Part shown: in pieces, positions 49,846-62,396 of the stretch | Numbering within the stretch: the stretch's first letter is position 1 | Layout of the letters: each line of letters opens with the position of its first letter | Source: Endothia cerciana | Taxonomy: Eukaryota; Ascomycota; Sordariomycetes; Diaporthales; Cryphonectriaceae | Assembly (NCBI GenBank): GCA_026119935.1 | Contig: JALRMH010000003.1 | Location: forward strand, 992,001-1,056,000 | Reading direction: 5' to 3' | Length of the DNA: 64,000 bases | Program-made: the position numbers and the translations under genes | The notes under the pieces: generated by a model | Databases searched by the model: none | Seen by the model: the letters and a program-made list of their open reading frames with translations, nothing else | Told to the model about the DNA's origin: nothing

Positions 49846-51186
49846 GGCCTCGCAGGTATTTCGACGTTTGGACTGGCTGGTTGTGTGAAGGGACTAGAGA
49901 TCGCTCGGGTATTCTCAGATATGACTGCTTTCAAGAGCAAGTGAACCCCTACCTCCAGTCAGTCTTGGACAGTCACAAGAGAGGGGACAAGGTGGTCGCA
50001 TACAACTTAGCTTCCCCGAGTGGATCGAATCAGGTTGTAGCTCTCTGTCGCCCTGAGGCTAGGAGTACCGGCGACTGTGGAGGGTCGAATGAAGAGGTCT
50101 TGGCCGCTGCGCAGGCTGGTGCGAAAGCAGGAACAGGAGAAAAACAGGAGGGGGTGGGAGGGCGGGGAGGCTTGATCAGCGGGTGCTAGGTAAGGAGGTG
50201 AAGCAGGCGAGGAGAGGGGAGAACAGTTTCCCTCTCAGACCATCTCGATGACAGCCGGCCAACCTCTACTGTCTTGTTCTGATCCTGTGGTTGTGATGGA
50301 GACCTCGACTGAGGGCGAGTCTGCTGACCGTGTTCGTAGGGAAAGTAGATCTAGGGGGGAGGTGGTGAATGTCGCGTTGCGTCACAGGTCGATGCAGGGG
50401 ATCAGAGGTGCGTAGGACACCTAACGATATCGAAGAACAAATTCGGTTTTCGATCTGCCTGGCAGTTTGTGATCCAGTACTCAGCCTGACTGGAACTGTC
50501 CAGAATGGTGGTGTGGTGGTGGTTGAAGCGCAAGGGTGCGTGCGATAGGATGCGATGGGTTCCCGGTAGCGCAGGTTGAGGAGTGCGCGTGGCAGACGAC
50601 CAGAGGATAGAAAGGGTCAGGAAGGCGAGATCGGGGGAGGGGGGTGTCGAGAATTCAATCCTGATCCGTACCACACTACAGGAAAGGGTGGCGGCTTCCT
50701 TGCAGGGAAGAATCGGCGAGTGATATTATGGTGTAGAGTGATGGAGTGTGGTGAGTCCGAGGCCCATGTTCGTCGTGGCTGCCACTCTGCCTTCGACGCG
50801 TGAACAATGAAGTGCAGTCGCCTTGTTGTTTACCCCTTTCCTAAAGAGGAATGGGACGTCGCGTGTCACCGCCTAAGAAGTCGCGTTTTAGTGGGCCTTT
50901 CTCATTCCAGGAGGTTGGGCGAACCCCTGCCGCCTCTCCAGCCCAAACCCTCTCTGTCCAGACCCTTCGACCTTCCACCTGGTGACAGCCCAATATCATG
51001 CCGTGGTAGCATCTCTCTTCGCCACACACATACACACATACGCCACACATGACCTCCATGTCCCTCTGCAACTGGCCTTGTCAATATAAACCATGTTTGT
51101 TCTATAAACAGTCTATGCAATCATCATCCTATTGTTTCAAACGGCAGGTCTCGGCTGGATGTCAGAGCCTGAGACCGGCCACCCGG

Positions 51187-51220
51187 CCACCATCCACCAT
51201 CCACCATCCACCATCCACTA
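51187..51220. repeat. CCACCAT heptanucleotide minisatellite
   Basis: Between four and five tandem copies of a CCACCAT unit in intergenic DNA. Confidence 0.9.
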
Positions 51221-52774
51221 TCCGCCCAATCCTTCTGTGCTCTCCAGTCTCAGTCCGGTTAGCACCAACAACCAAGGGGAGAGAATGGAAAAATTGAACC
51301 CCGCGGTTCCGGGACCGCCCCGTTCTCAGGCACCGCTTGCTGCCTGGCCCAATCGCATGGCTGACCGACAGATCTTCAGGGTGCCACAGGGGCGTGTTGG
51401 ACAGGTGGATGCGTTAGAGAGTCGGACGGGCAAGGCCGAACACCAGCTCCTCACGGCTCGAGTGCCTGGCACCTGCGGCCCCTTGTGCGACCCAGAGGTG
51501 TAAGGCGTACGCTAGAATAATGCCAGAGTGCTTACCACCATAGTACGCAGTATGTGATACATAGCATCCAGGCGCCAGGCGCTCCCACGGGCTCGTGCAG
51601 GCTCGTCCAAGATCCCGAGCCCGTCCTCGCGCCGGCTTCCTGCAGGCATGGTGCAGCAGTGAGAAGCTTATCTTCAAGGCTTCCCCCAAGGCGACAGGGT
51701 CCTCCGCGATCTGTGCTGGTTGGAACATCGACCTTTTTGGCTCATCGGACAAGTCAGGCCCCAGCGTCGTCCCCAGGCGGCGGAGACCCTGAGTGCTGAA
51801 ACTACGTGCCGAACGTGACGTCTGCAGGACCCTTGTGTCAACAGACACTACATCATCGCGTCCCGGATCGTCGCAGCTGGTGGCGCTAGTAATCCGTACA
51901 TACATCCTACATACTAGTACTAGCCACCGGAGTACTAGCAAGATCCCGACTCTGTATGGCGCGCTATCACGGTTTCTACAGTCCCTCCCGGGCTACAATG
52001 CGTGGCCGGAGGGGATTAGCTTCCGCGGCACATCAGCATGCGGTGATGCGTCGCTGAACCATGCAAGCAACCGGTCTTCGTCAGCAGCATGTGAAGAACG
52101 GACGAGCGGCTAGCCTACCTACTACCTCCTTCGCCTGATCAGCCATCGCGACTGCTGGACAAAACAAATGACACGTCATCTCCCCTTCGGCCATTTCAGT
52201 TAGTCTGTCTAATCCTCAGATTATACAGATCCTATCTTCATATCACGGCTTGCCATGCCACTCTCGCAACATTTTATGCATCGGCCAGGTGAGCATTGTG
52301 AGCCCATCCCGCTTCGGTCCTCACGTCTCACCCTTCACACCCTACTATTTGCGATAAAGATGTAGATGATGTTTTTCGACACCCCTTTCCCGGATCGTCT
52401 GAACGACCCGACACTGACTGATGAGACGGACGGGAGGGAGGCAGAGCCGTTGTGGATCCGGTCCGTCGCTACTATATACCGTAGTAATATCATCTGCTAT
52501 ATCGATAACGAGAAGCCCCGGCGAGACTGCGGCCCGTCCCACACCCACTGGAAGTACGTACATCACTGCCAGAGCACCTGTCAGACGTGAAGCGGGTCCT
52601 GATACTACGCTGACTGCATGGCCTTAATATAGAAGTGAGATGAGATGAAGAAGGCGGCTGAATATTGCCTTCTGCTCCCGGATCTCCTAGGCGACGATTC
52701 AATATCCTTCCCAAAATAGGCAAGCAACACAACATCGCGATGTGACTTCATGTCGTAGCGCGTTTCTGCCTTCT

Positions 52775-52804
52775 CCTGTCCTGTCCTGTCCTGTCCTGTC
52801 CTGT
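52775..52804. repeat. (CCTGT)6 pentanucleotide microsatellite
   Basis: Six perfect CCTGT units in intergenic DNA between Med1 and Wee1. Confidence 0.95.
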
Positions 52805-53580
52805 TCCTCATTCCGCGACCATATCATGGCAGCATCACAAAGATGGTATGTACGGGGGTATTACCGTGACAGGATCGGGTTAACACGATCTTATTTCCCC
52901 TAGTGCGGCTGTCTCTTGTCTCACGGCTCAGCCAGACCGGCCCGTCCGAGTTGTTGACGGATTCGGGGCCCGAATCGCACATATATCGCCTCCACATCAC
53001 CGGTATTGTGCCCGGATGGGTGAGGCCAAGCCATCGGAGAACCAAGTCTTGCGTCCCATGCCCATACCCGCGCATCAGAGGGCTCTGTTTCACGGCACTC
53101 ATCAGGCATTTCCAAGCTCCGGTTGAAGCGATGACGAATGGAGAGAGAGACTTGGAATTTCGCTGCGAGCAAGCAGGTCCCGAAAGTAGGACGGCCTGCA
53201 ATACTTGATTCTTCTGAGCTGCGCCTGGATTGTTCCGAGCGAGCTCTTTTCACTGCCAAGAGCATATCCAGTCCGTTGCATCCAAACACTAGGGTATCAT
53301 GTTACTCGGTAAAACAGAACGCCGCCTCTTACGCTCGCCTGCCCTAGAATACGCAGGGTCGCGCCAGATCTAATACTCCCCACTGTGGTCTTTGGCATCA
53401 CATGAGGCCAGTTCTGGCTGCGAAGGCAGCTCGCTATTGTCGCCATGCACGCGACGGTGTCGTTCTTTAAACCATCACCCATCCCTTCTGCATTGGAGGA
53501 AGGCCACCTTTCTGGACTTGTGAGTCCCGTGAAACTCATCCCTTGATCTACGAGATGAAACACTCCTACCCGGTACCTCT

Positions 53581-55689
53581 CTACTCGGGCCCAACATGTA
53601 TCCGAATCCATTCACACCAAGTGTCAATGTTTTCAAAGAACATCAACATACGGCCCAGCCTCTCCTTGCTGTGCAGCGGGTTTGGCACCGAGCCCGCGAG
53701 CGGGTCCCCCTTCCCATCAAGAGCCTGCCCCAGTTCGTTCACGACGTTCGTAGACTCGACTGTGACCACGCCATTTTCTCCGATGTCGACGGTGACCTCT
53801 GCAGGCCTCCCTCGGAAGGGAAACATGATCTGTAGCTTGGGATTCGGTTGTGGATGCGCGTTGAGCGTCACGTCGATCTTAACTGGGCCGCTATCGGGGC
53901 CCTCCGTGTCCGTGATCGCGTCGTTCATAAAGGTATCGTAATCATCAGACTTAGCGGTCACCGTAATACTGTCGCCGTTCGTGGTTGCCGGACCGGCCGC
54001 GGACTTCTGAGCCCCGCTTCCGAAGGATTTGTCAAGCAGGTTCCACAGAAAGGCGTACTGCCTCAGGATCGGCAGCATGTTGACCAGCTGTGAAGGGTGA
54101 GAGAACGGCAGCTCGATTAAAGTCTGTCCGTACACGGGCTTATGTATGAACAGCCCATTCTCGTGCGCCACTTGCCTGGACGTGCCATCCCTCTGCTTTG
54201 TGTTGACGGATTTTCTCGTCTCGACCGCGCGTGGCTCCGTGGGATTATAGTGCCCAACAACAGGAAACATGAGATAGTCAAAGGTCTGCATGAATGTGGA
54301 ATGTGCAACAGGCGCGCCGGTAAAGTGGTGAACCTGTTCCCACACCGTAATGGGGAGAGTGACCGGCGGGTCGAAGATCGCCATGAACATGACTTCTGGT
54401 AGTCTTGGGCTCGTCAGCAGCAGCTCGTCGCCAGGCTTCTCAGGCAGCACGACATCAGGCGGCTCCTGCCAGTTCAGCATCGTTGGCAGCCCCTCTGTCG
54501 CATGAACCTCAACCTCGTCTCCAATCCATTTATCTGAAACCTTCACTGCGCCCTGGTAAACCATGGGGTCCCTTCTTGCGCAGCTCACCAAGATGCTCCA
54601 GTGCTTTGAATCCGTATACCAGCGCTCTGCACTCGCCGGCGGTGGAACAAAATATCTTTGATTGCGCCAATATTCCAATCTCAAGCCGACGAACCCCTTC
54701 TCGTGCATGAGAGGGCGACCAATACGCTCACACATCGCAATAGTACGCAGATGCTCGTCAGGCTTTGCGTTATATTTCGGCTCCTTGCGTAGCTGCTGGA
54801 CATCCCACTCGTGGACCTTCTGCAGACTCTCGAAGAGGCCTGCAATCGCGTCATACGTCACCAGGATCGGACCCTTCTTTTCGTCGATGATGCTGAGCTT
54901 GTCCAAAGCCGCGAGAGATTCGAGATTGTTTGCGAAGTCGTCGAGCTGTTTCGTCCAAGGGATCTGGTCTGGAGCCAGCTTCAGATTGTCCAGTAGGATG
55001 GTCTCGGCCTTGGCGGTGTGCTTTGTGACGTCTGCACCAGAATAAGCATACTGAAGCTCGACCGTCTGTACCCTGTGTTCCTTGACTCCAATCTCCAGGG
55101 CGATCGTAGCTCCTGCTATGAGTAGCACCTTGAAAGGTTTTCGGTTCTCCCAGATCGCATCCAAGGCACAACTCTTAACAAGCCTTTCAAGACCCTCTTC
55201 ACTGACAATGCCCTTCCTTTGCTGCGAGAATGGTCGTTAGCCCGTCCGTTGAAAACACTCGGACTTGACAGAAAGCCCTACATTCAGAGTATGTGTAATC
55301 TCATCCAGCTTCTTCTGCCTCTCCTCGTCTCCACTCGGCCTCGGTATTGATATCCCACCCACGCCCATACCCATATTGTCTAGTGACGCATCGAAGGTGC
55401 CCATGCCCAACATGCTGTTGAACGCCGCGGCGGAGGGGCTATCGAAGTTCATGGGCGCCGAGGCGCCATTACTAGGCTGACTGTTGGTACTGTTGTTCAC
55501 TGCCATCATGACACCAGTCGCGGGCGACTTCTTAACCTGTTGTGGGGACGACTTTGGCCCATGGGGCGAGAAGGCTGCGTGGAGGTTCGAGTAGGGCGTC
55601 GAGGCGGATGCGCCCGGTGTCGCGGCAGCATACTGCGGGGTCTTACCCTGCTGCGAGGGCGCATGCTTCATGGACTGCGGGGTGGCCAT
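53581..55689 (-). CDS. MED1: Mediator complex subunit 1 (fungal type)
   Basis: Two exons, 55689-55282 and 55221-53581, with a 60-bp intron splice in frame (THTLN/QRKGIVSEE) to 682 residues. The first 110 residues are low complexity (SQQGKTPQYAAATPG, PMNFDSPSAAAFNS). The rest fits the fungal Med1 domain: EEGLERLVKSCALDAIWEN, VELQYAYSGADVTKHTAKAE, ILLDNLKLAPDQIPW, a central region with WSILVSCARRDP, and a late helical segment QLVNMLPILRQYAFLWNLL. Med1 is part of the Mediator middle module, linking gene-specific activators to RNA polymerase II in the nucleus. A moderately long loop with GPATTNGDSITV lies before the last beta-rich part, IDVTLNAHPQPNPKLQIMF. The start has an upstream A/G-rich context, and no other ATG upstream is in frame nearby. 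Confidence 0.88.
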
Positions 55690-58600
55690 CTTGACTACCC
55701 TGGCGAGGTTGTCGAGAATCGGATCCGAGGTCGAGGGTGGCGATGGTGCTCGTGGGCGAGGCTGACGATCGCCGAGGACGGCTCAAGCTCGAGGCCCGAC
55801 CCCGCCTCCACGATTAGGCTCTTCGAGAAGCCCTTATTGTGTGAAACAGAAATCGTCTGAGGTAGAAAACAAAGTACGGTTGATATGAGTTCTAACGATA
55901 ACTAGATGAGCATGGAAGGTCGCCGTCATAGGTTCCTGTAGGTAGTTCTGGCTTGCAGCAGCTCCAAAGGCCCTGGAGATGGACAAAGTCCCGGCAGGCA
56001 GCTCATGTGTGTGGGCACAATGGGCCACTGCAGCAACGAACACGTGGGGCGCCCTGCAGACTGCCCAGGTGGATCTGCAGCCTGCTAACCTCAGTTCAAT
56101 CTCGACTACCAACCTTTCAACTGCTTTCAGCATCTACTATGGTTATTGTGATGCCATTGTACTTCATTGTCATGAAGTCAAGCTTACTAAGCAAGATGCC
56201 ACTCAAAGACCCACTTTTGCCTCTCCTATGCGACTCGACAAGCATCTGGTCCTCGAAAAGGCTTACATAACAATCCGTTGTCCAATGTTCTAGACCTCGG
56301 GGGTTCATCAAGTTCAAAACATCCAGTGAGAGTTACTTCGGGCCCAACATTACAAGGCCTCGGGCATCCAAGTTGCACCTCTCGGCCCGTAATTCAAGGT
56401 GCCGACATATTCACCATAGCTAGATCTTGGAGGTCCTGTTTCCTCCAAATCCGATTTAAGCAGGCTTCGATGTTGCAAAGCCCAGTGCCGCCCGTGCCGA
56501 GCAGGAGTTTCCATTCAAGATAAGTGCAGGCCAGGCTCGCTCGATCGCGTGTCTATGGGGAGAAGGTACTGGTACTTCTCAGCTGTACCGGTACTTCATA
56601 CCCGACTTCGGAACAATACACTTATAGCATCACCTTCCGGCCTCTACGCTGTGTTTAAGGTTTATCAAAGAGTCACTCGTAGATTCTTCCGTTCTCGGCC
56701 GGCCGAGGAGGCAAAACGGCGCCGAAACGGTGAATTGACGTACAAGAACGCTGTGACTTCCAGCCTCCGTCAACACCTGCTCAAGGCTTGATGGTGGCGG
56801 TCTCATTGCCGTATTTGGACCCATCATGCTGCCTCTTCATCTCGATGACAAACTTTATCAGCTGCATGACCCAAGGGCGACCCACTAGCCGCTAGGGTCA
56901 AACACAAGAACGAATACGCTGGCTATCAGACCACAATTCCCGACTACCTAGGCAGCCACCTCGCTGCCCTTGAACGAGCATGGACTACTACTATGTACTC
57001 ATGGACGCCTAAACAACTTGGTCAAACACGTAAGGCACCCGGCCCTCCATCTCGGCAGGGCTGAGTTTCCTAGCCAGAACTCGTCACGGCGATACCAGAG
57101 ACTGTATGAGCCTAAGTGCTACGGTGAGGGGCTGATCATGCAACGGCGCATCCGGGGAAGTTCAGGGTTGCATTCCCTATCCTCACCTGCATACGACCAC
57201 GGTCACGGGAGCCCCTGAAGCCCAAACTCCACCACCCGCGTCTACTTCGGGATTTGGGAAGGCTGGGCTTGATGTCGAGCCGAAACCGCAGCAGGGACTT
57301 CATGCGCGTGCTTGCGAAAAGTCCTTGCACGGTGCTATTGCATGGGATAACGGTGGGCCCAGTATCAGCTGGACATCCTCTTTCTGAATTTTCCCTTCTA
57401 CTCGTGATAATTATCGAATATTTCAGTTAAACGGGGTGTACGTCTCTCGCCCCTGCCTGCAAGCCGGGTATTGTCCCCATCAAGCATATGGGCCCACACA
57501 ATATATGCAGTACTGTATGAACGTAAAGGCCAGGGTTTTCAAGATTCTGCTGAATTCAAGACATTAAGTAAGGTGTGCCTCGTTCGATCTGAAATATCCT
57601 AACAGGTACCCATGTGGTCAACAGCAGATTGCATACACTTCCTTCGGCTGTCTAACGCTGACTAGGCGCATCTCTACAGAATGTCTAGGTTCGCATGTCA
57701 AGTAGTGAAACGGGCATAGTAGAAGAGAGCGATCTACAAGATCGAGTTGCGAAACAGAGATATGAATCGTACCGAAACCACACGCCGATGACCATAAGAT
57801 CAAGGTGCGGGACTTTCTTAGGGCTGTTCCAAGGCACAGCTGGAGCAATGAGGCGATCCACTACCGAATTTCGATTCTGAACTCAAATGGTTCCGCATAC
57901 TGCAGTCCTGTCAAAACAGGATGTACATTATTGACGATCAGCACCCCTCACAACCGACAACAAGGGTGGAGAACCTCATTGAAGCTATTCAAAAATAGCC
58001 CATCGAACCTCGAGACCTCGAAATTGCGTTGCATAAGTCACCTGCCAAAGCCATCAACTTAATAGGGCCGTTGACAACCTACTCGAAAAGCCCAGTGCCT
58101 CATGTTGTACTGCAACAGCATATCTAAATCTCTTGGCAGTCTTCGTCGGTTTGTAATGCAAGGTCTGTTTTGTAGTTTCGAGAGCACAGCGCATATATCA
58201 TATTCCTCTCCTTTGATGATTAAACCTAGGTGGCCAAACTTTTAGGTAAATATGTTTCTGGGGACAAACATGCCAGCTGTCGTGTGTCTTAGACGTTATA
58301 CAACATGAGGTCTTCTATGCATATATTTCAGTCTTGGCTGAAGGACAAACAACCCAGGTGGCATTGCTCTCTGCTGCATTGAGATCTTGTCATAGTGACA
58401 GCTATGATAGTATTTGGGCATCGCGAGATGGGCATGGAGGGCTTAACAAAGGTGAATATTGAGGGCTGGCGGGCCTGCTATCGCCTTGTTTGTCCACAAG
58501 GAGCATTCTAATCAAGACCAAATCATGCAGGGCTTCGTCATTCGGATTCTGCACAACTTGGACTCTGCTACTATGAAGGTGCCAGTTAGTCTCTAGGGGT

Positions 58601-60547
58601 GATATTCCACTTGAACACTTTGTCGACCTCATCAGCACATCCCGGCATTCTCTTCATGAGTGCCCAGTCCAATGACAATCTAGCTTTGCAAACCATGAGT
58701 CTTGCTAGCAATCGAGCATCGAATATCGCTTAGCCAGCCTCCTTCATCGACAAAGTCACCTCCATAGTGACAGCATTGTACTTGGAATATCTATGACGAA
58801 TCCTTATTTAACAATGCGCCAGCATGACCAGCCGATAGGTGCCTATCAAGTTCTACAGACGGTGTATTTGACATCCTTTGGTCTACGACAAGTGATATCA
58901 TGTTATCATAGTGTGAGCTTTGTCTGTAGAAAGGCCGAGCCGGACGACCCTAGCTGATAGTAGTCTGCAAAGGGCTGGGAGGGACGGGAGGTGGGCCGTC
59001 ACTAAGTCATGAAAGGCAACTGTCTCTCCTCTCTAAGCTGTCTAGAATGCGCCTCAAGAGACAACCCGTGTGGGGAACCAAAGATCTCTTATTATCCGAA
59101 ATATGGCTCATCGGCGTACAGAGAGGCATGCTCAAAGACATTATCCTTAAAAGAATCATAACCTGCCTCAAATATGAGTGCACAGCTGAAGACAACACAG
59201 AGCAACTTGCCCTTGACTGATAGGCTGGAAAAGTGAAAGATGCAGGCGAAAGAGAACACTCAAATCCCAAAAAGAAATTCTTTTACAGTGCCGCCAGTAT
59301 TGTTTGTAAAAGAGTGTGTAGAAGCTTGATTTCTACCAGTCTATCTGAAGGGCTCGAAGAGCCTCTATTCATAATTTAAGGACCTTCGGAGGTCCATCGA
59401 ATTCAAGCCCTTGAGGACCTCTGAAGAGGTCCGTATGTCGGTCCTGGTGATATCATCCTCATGTTGAGGACTTGAAGATCCATGGGTTCTGGTCCATTGT
59501 TTCCTTGATATGGCCTTACGATTAACAGCTGGAGACCTCAAATACCAGGTGATCAGAATGAGAGTTTGGAAATACAGTCTATGATCACAGCATTCTGTTT
59601 CATCAACTCTAACTTCAGTGACTGATATAACCTTCAGCAACTGCCTTTGTTCTCATTGTGCCTCACGGAACATGCTACACCTAAGTTGTCTATGGTAGGT
59701 AGACTGAGACAGTGTCCATCAAATTGCTGGATGGGTGATTGATGCCTTCCAATCAGCTGACTCTTCCGATGTAATCCAATGCTGAACCCCAGTCGAATGC
59801 TTGCTTCACAAATCGTAATGACTCCACATGATCTTGATTAACAATGCACAACATGATGCACACGGGAACAGTCATACCCTGCATAGCAAGACGCATATCT
59901 CGCTTCAACCACAACTATCGAGAAAAACTGTAAGATCGCAAGACACTTGAGCAACATTGCAAGCTAAAGGGATGAAATCCTGATCAAAGTATCTATCTGG
60001 CGAGTCCACTGACATGCTGCATGTTTGTAGCTTAGACACATTTGACACATTTGCACCTCTTTACCGTCCTCATGCATGTCCTGCCTGAGATGACTTTGAT
60101 AGAAGCCTGGCCTCAGGCGTCACGAACAAGATCTCAAGCAGCGCACGGAGGCAAGGTGGACATTGAAGAAGGCCAGAGAAGAAAGACTTGTAAGGAGACC
60201 CAACAATATATATACGAGCAGCCAAGCTTAAGACAAGACGGGTTGGTCGGTCCCAAATAAAAAAAATCGTCATAGTTTCTGTCAGGCACCAATAGCCCAT
60301 TTCCGTACCATTATTGGAAAATTTCTTTCCAATCTTTTATTATTCATATTTATTTAGCGCTTCTTTGCTGAGATGTGTGGTTCAGTTCAACTAATTAGTT
60401 GGTGGGCACAGAACAAGACCCCAAAGTCTGGCGAGGTCGCTAACCCGATGTGCACCCAGTCTCCACCACACCCACATCAACACGTGAACCACAATTTTTG
60501 AATCATTCCAACATAAACTAATCAAATTTGGTTGTTCAACACTTCAA
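55690..60547. other. 4.9-kb gene-free, relatively AT-rich stretch
   Basis: I recognise no gene between Med1 and the tRNA. Base composition becomes visibly more AT-rich from about 57.4 kb, with frequent stop codons in all frames. It contains two neighbouring perfect hairpins (59380-59395 and 59415-59432) and TAC...GTA palindromes near 56566 and 57509. It may include decayed repeats too diverged to name. Confidence 0.5.
59380..59432. repeat. Pair of GGACCT...AGGTCC hairpins
   Basis: Two perfect inverted repeats 19 bp apart: GGACCT-TCGG-AGGTCC at 59380-59395 and GGACCTCT-GA-AGAGGTCC at 59415-59432. They share the same 6-bp arms. No gene lies next to them, and their role is unknown. Confidence 0.7.
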
Positions 60548-60642
60548 GGGCGCATGGTTTAGTGGTATAATACTCCCTTAGCAACTGGTCAAACTCTGAC
60601 TCCCGCTGGGAGTGGTCCTGGGTTCGATTCCCAGTGTGTCCA
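60548..60642 (+). tRNA. tRNA-Ala(AGC), split by a 23-nt intron
   Basis: The acceptor stem GGGCGCA pairs with TGTGTCC, discriminator A at 60642. It includes the G3:U70 pair that specifies alanine. The anticodon arm CTCCC-TTAGCA...T-GGGAG puts AGC at 60580-60582. A 23-nt intron (60584-60606) lies one base after the anticodon, the standard eukaryotic position. The T arm is CTGGG-TTCGATT-CCCAG with an intact B box (GGTTCGATTCC). The D arm GTTTAGTGGTA has one mismatched pair and looks more like a tRNA-Gly D arm. A T4 run follows at once. Confidence 0.92.
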
Positions 60643-60662
60643 TTTTGCCGTTTCGGTTTTTT
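60643..60662 (+). terminator. RNA polymerase III terminator of the tRNA gene
   Basis: T4 begins directly after the discriminator base (60643-60646), with a backup T6 at 60657-60662. Confidence 0.75.
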
Positions 60663-60970
60663 GTTTACCATTTTCTTTTTTTGCTTTCCGTTTTCCATTT
60701 CTGTTTTTCATTTCTTGTTCTCTATTTTCAGTTCTTTGCTTTTCATTTGCCCATCCATCCCCTTCCTATCTCTCTTTCCCTTTGCACTTTTTCTATTGTG
60801 TGACAGTCCGACATACGAGTGGCTACTGGTAGGTGCCTGAATGGTATTATGATTCTTGTCTGCTAGCTGAGTGAATAAAAACAAGAGTCCGATGTGCACT
60901 AGCCCTTAAGTACTCCTTAAGCGCACCTGAGAAACAAAGCCCTAATGAACTACAGTATATTGGCTGTCTG
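60643..60970. other. Short gap between the tRNA and the P450 pseudogene
   Basis: The first 150 bp are strongly T-rich, producing Phe/Leu-rich frames without meaning. No N-terminal P450 exon is visible, so the pseudogene appears cut at its 5' end. Confidence 0.55.
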
Positions 60971-62396
60971 TTAGTGTATAATGTCTGGCTTCATCCGCTT
61001 TCAAAATACTCAGGGCCATTTCTCTGGCGTGCTATTCGACTTCCTTTTCTTTCTTCATTCATCCAGGGACGACTACCGCACGACATCAAGAAGCTGCATG
61101 AACAATACAGCGACATTGTCCGCTTAGCTCCAGATGAGCTATCATTCATTGATCCTGCCGCCTAGAGAGACATCTACCCGAAGAACTTTCTGCACCCTTA
61201 CGAGTATAAGGATCAGCCACTAGGGAAGGCTGCATCAAACTTGATAGCATGCACTGAAAAGGAACACGCTCGTTTCCGAAGGATTCTGGCACCGGCGTTC
61301 TCAGAGCGATATATAGCAGCACAGGAACCTTTCGTGAGCTGTTACGTCGACAAGTTAGTTTCGAAGCTGAACGAACGCATCGAGAACTCGTCGAGCCGTG
61401 GATTAACTGATATAGACGTCGTGGAGTGGATCAACTATGTGGCATTCGATATCATTGGAGACTTGGTTTGGGGTTCTTCGTTCGGCTGTCTGGATGGTCT
61501 GACAACTCATCCCTGGATTCAGACCGTCAGTCAATTCAAGGCAGCCACGATAGTTACATTCGCAAAGTTCTATCCATGGCTATACGCAATTCTCATGGCG
61601 ATCACGCCCTCTTCTGCATTGAACGAGGTGATGGAGATGTGGCGTATCACTGAACAGAAGGTTCGCGAGCGGATTGCCGCCGGCTCGAACCGGCCCGACA
61701 TCATCGGCCAGCTCCTGGAGTCTGAGAAGGATCCTACATCCGAGTCTATGAGCCGCGAAGGAATGGAGGTCAACGCTATGATACTGGTGGCTGGAGGTAG
61801 CGAATCAGTCACAACTGTGTTGGCTGGACTACTCAACTACCTTCTGCGCAATCCGGACGATCTTGCTGCAGTCACAGGCGAAATTAGAACAGCTTTCAGT
61901 TCTGGAGACAAGATCGTAGGCCCAAATTGAAGCAGCTTCCCATTCTCAACGCAACATTGAACAAGGGTATGAGACTTTGTCCAACGATCCCTGACGCGAT
62001 GCGCCGCAATGATCCTTCCCCGGGGGGGGGGGGGGCACTGTTGCTGGTGAAGTGCTCCCTGCAGACACAGTGGTCTCCGTCCCGCCATAGGCCACCTACA
62101 GGGCCAAGCGAAACTTTGTCGAGCCGGAACGCTTCATGCCTGCACGGTGGCTCAGCAACGCGAAGAGCGGCGTGCGAGACGACAAGGCCGCATTCAACCC
62201 TTTCTCTCTCGGCCCACACAACTGTCCTGGGCAAAATTTGGCCTGGCTTGAGCTACGGTTGATCCTGGCGAAATTGTTGTGGACCTTTGATGTGCCTGTT
62301 CCGCCAGGAATCGACCTGCCGGTGTGGGAAAAGCAGGGCATTTGGTGGTTCTGGGATAAGCAACCTACCATTATCCGTCTCACCCGCAGGAGCTGA
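60971..62396 (+). pseudogene. Cytochrome P450 pseudogene
   Basis: The reading starts within the usual N-terminal region (VWLHPLSKYSGP, LPHDIKKLHEQYSDIVRLAP) with no membrane anchor, so the 5' end is lost. Then come HARFRRILAPAFSERY (C helix), the I-helix region VAGGSESVTT (61790-61807), the K-helix LNKGMRLCPTIPD where the ExxR Glu is Lys, FVEPERFMPARWL, and the heme loop FSLGPHNCPG with Cys at 62223-62225. Damage comprises: TAG at 61163-61165 replacing the Trp expected in DPAAWRDIY; loss of one base near 61925 (GPKLKQLP broken); a frame change at the 14-G run (62022-62035); and TAG at 62088-62090 replacing another likely Trp in VPPWATY. It resembles fungal P450s of secondary metabolism (pisatin demethylase or trichothecene type). 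No other cluster gene is seen except the MFS transporter at the edge. Confidence 0.9.
62022..62035. repeat. G14 homopolymer inside the P450 pseudogene
   Basis: Fourteen G residues at a site where related P450s have a short Pro-Gly-Gly segment. The expanded run coincides with a change of reading frame. Confidence 0.9.

Larger units (their letters stand above)
49846..53580. other. 3.7-kb stretch upstream of Wee1 and downstream of Med1
   Basis: No recognised gene. The part next to Wee1 is probably its promoter and long 5' leader. It contains a CCACCAT-type heptamer repeat (51187-51220), a CCTGT pentamer repeat (52775-52804), and palindromes of the TACTA...TAGTA kind near 51911 and 52470. Frames such as minus 51414-51941 look accidental. 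Confidence 0.5.

Noticed and set aside
51187..51220. Tandem repeat considered as a CRISPR-like array
   Set aside because: Units are 7 bp with no spacers, and the genome is eukaryotic.
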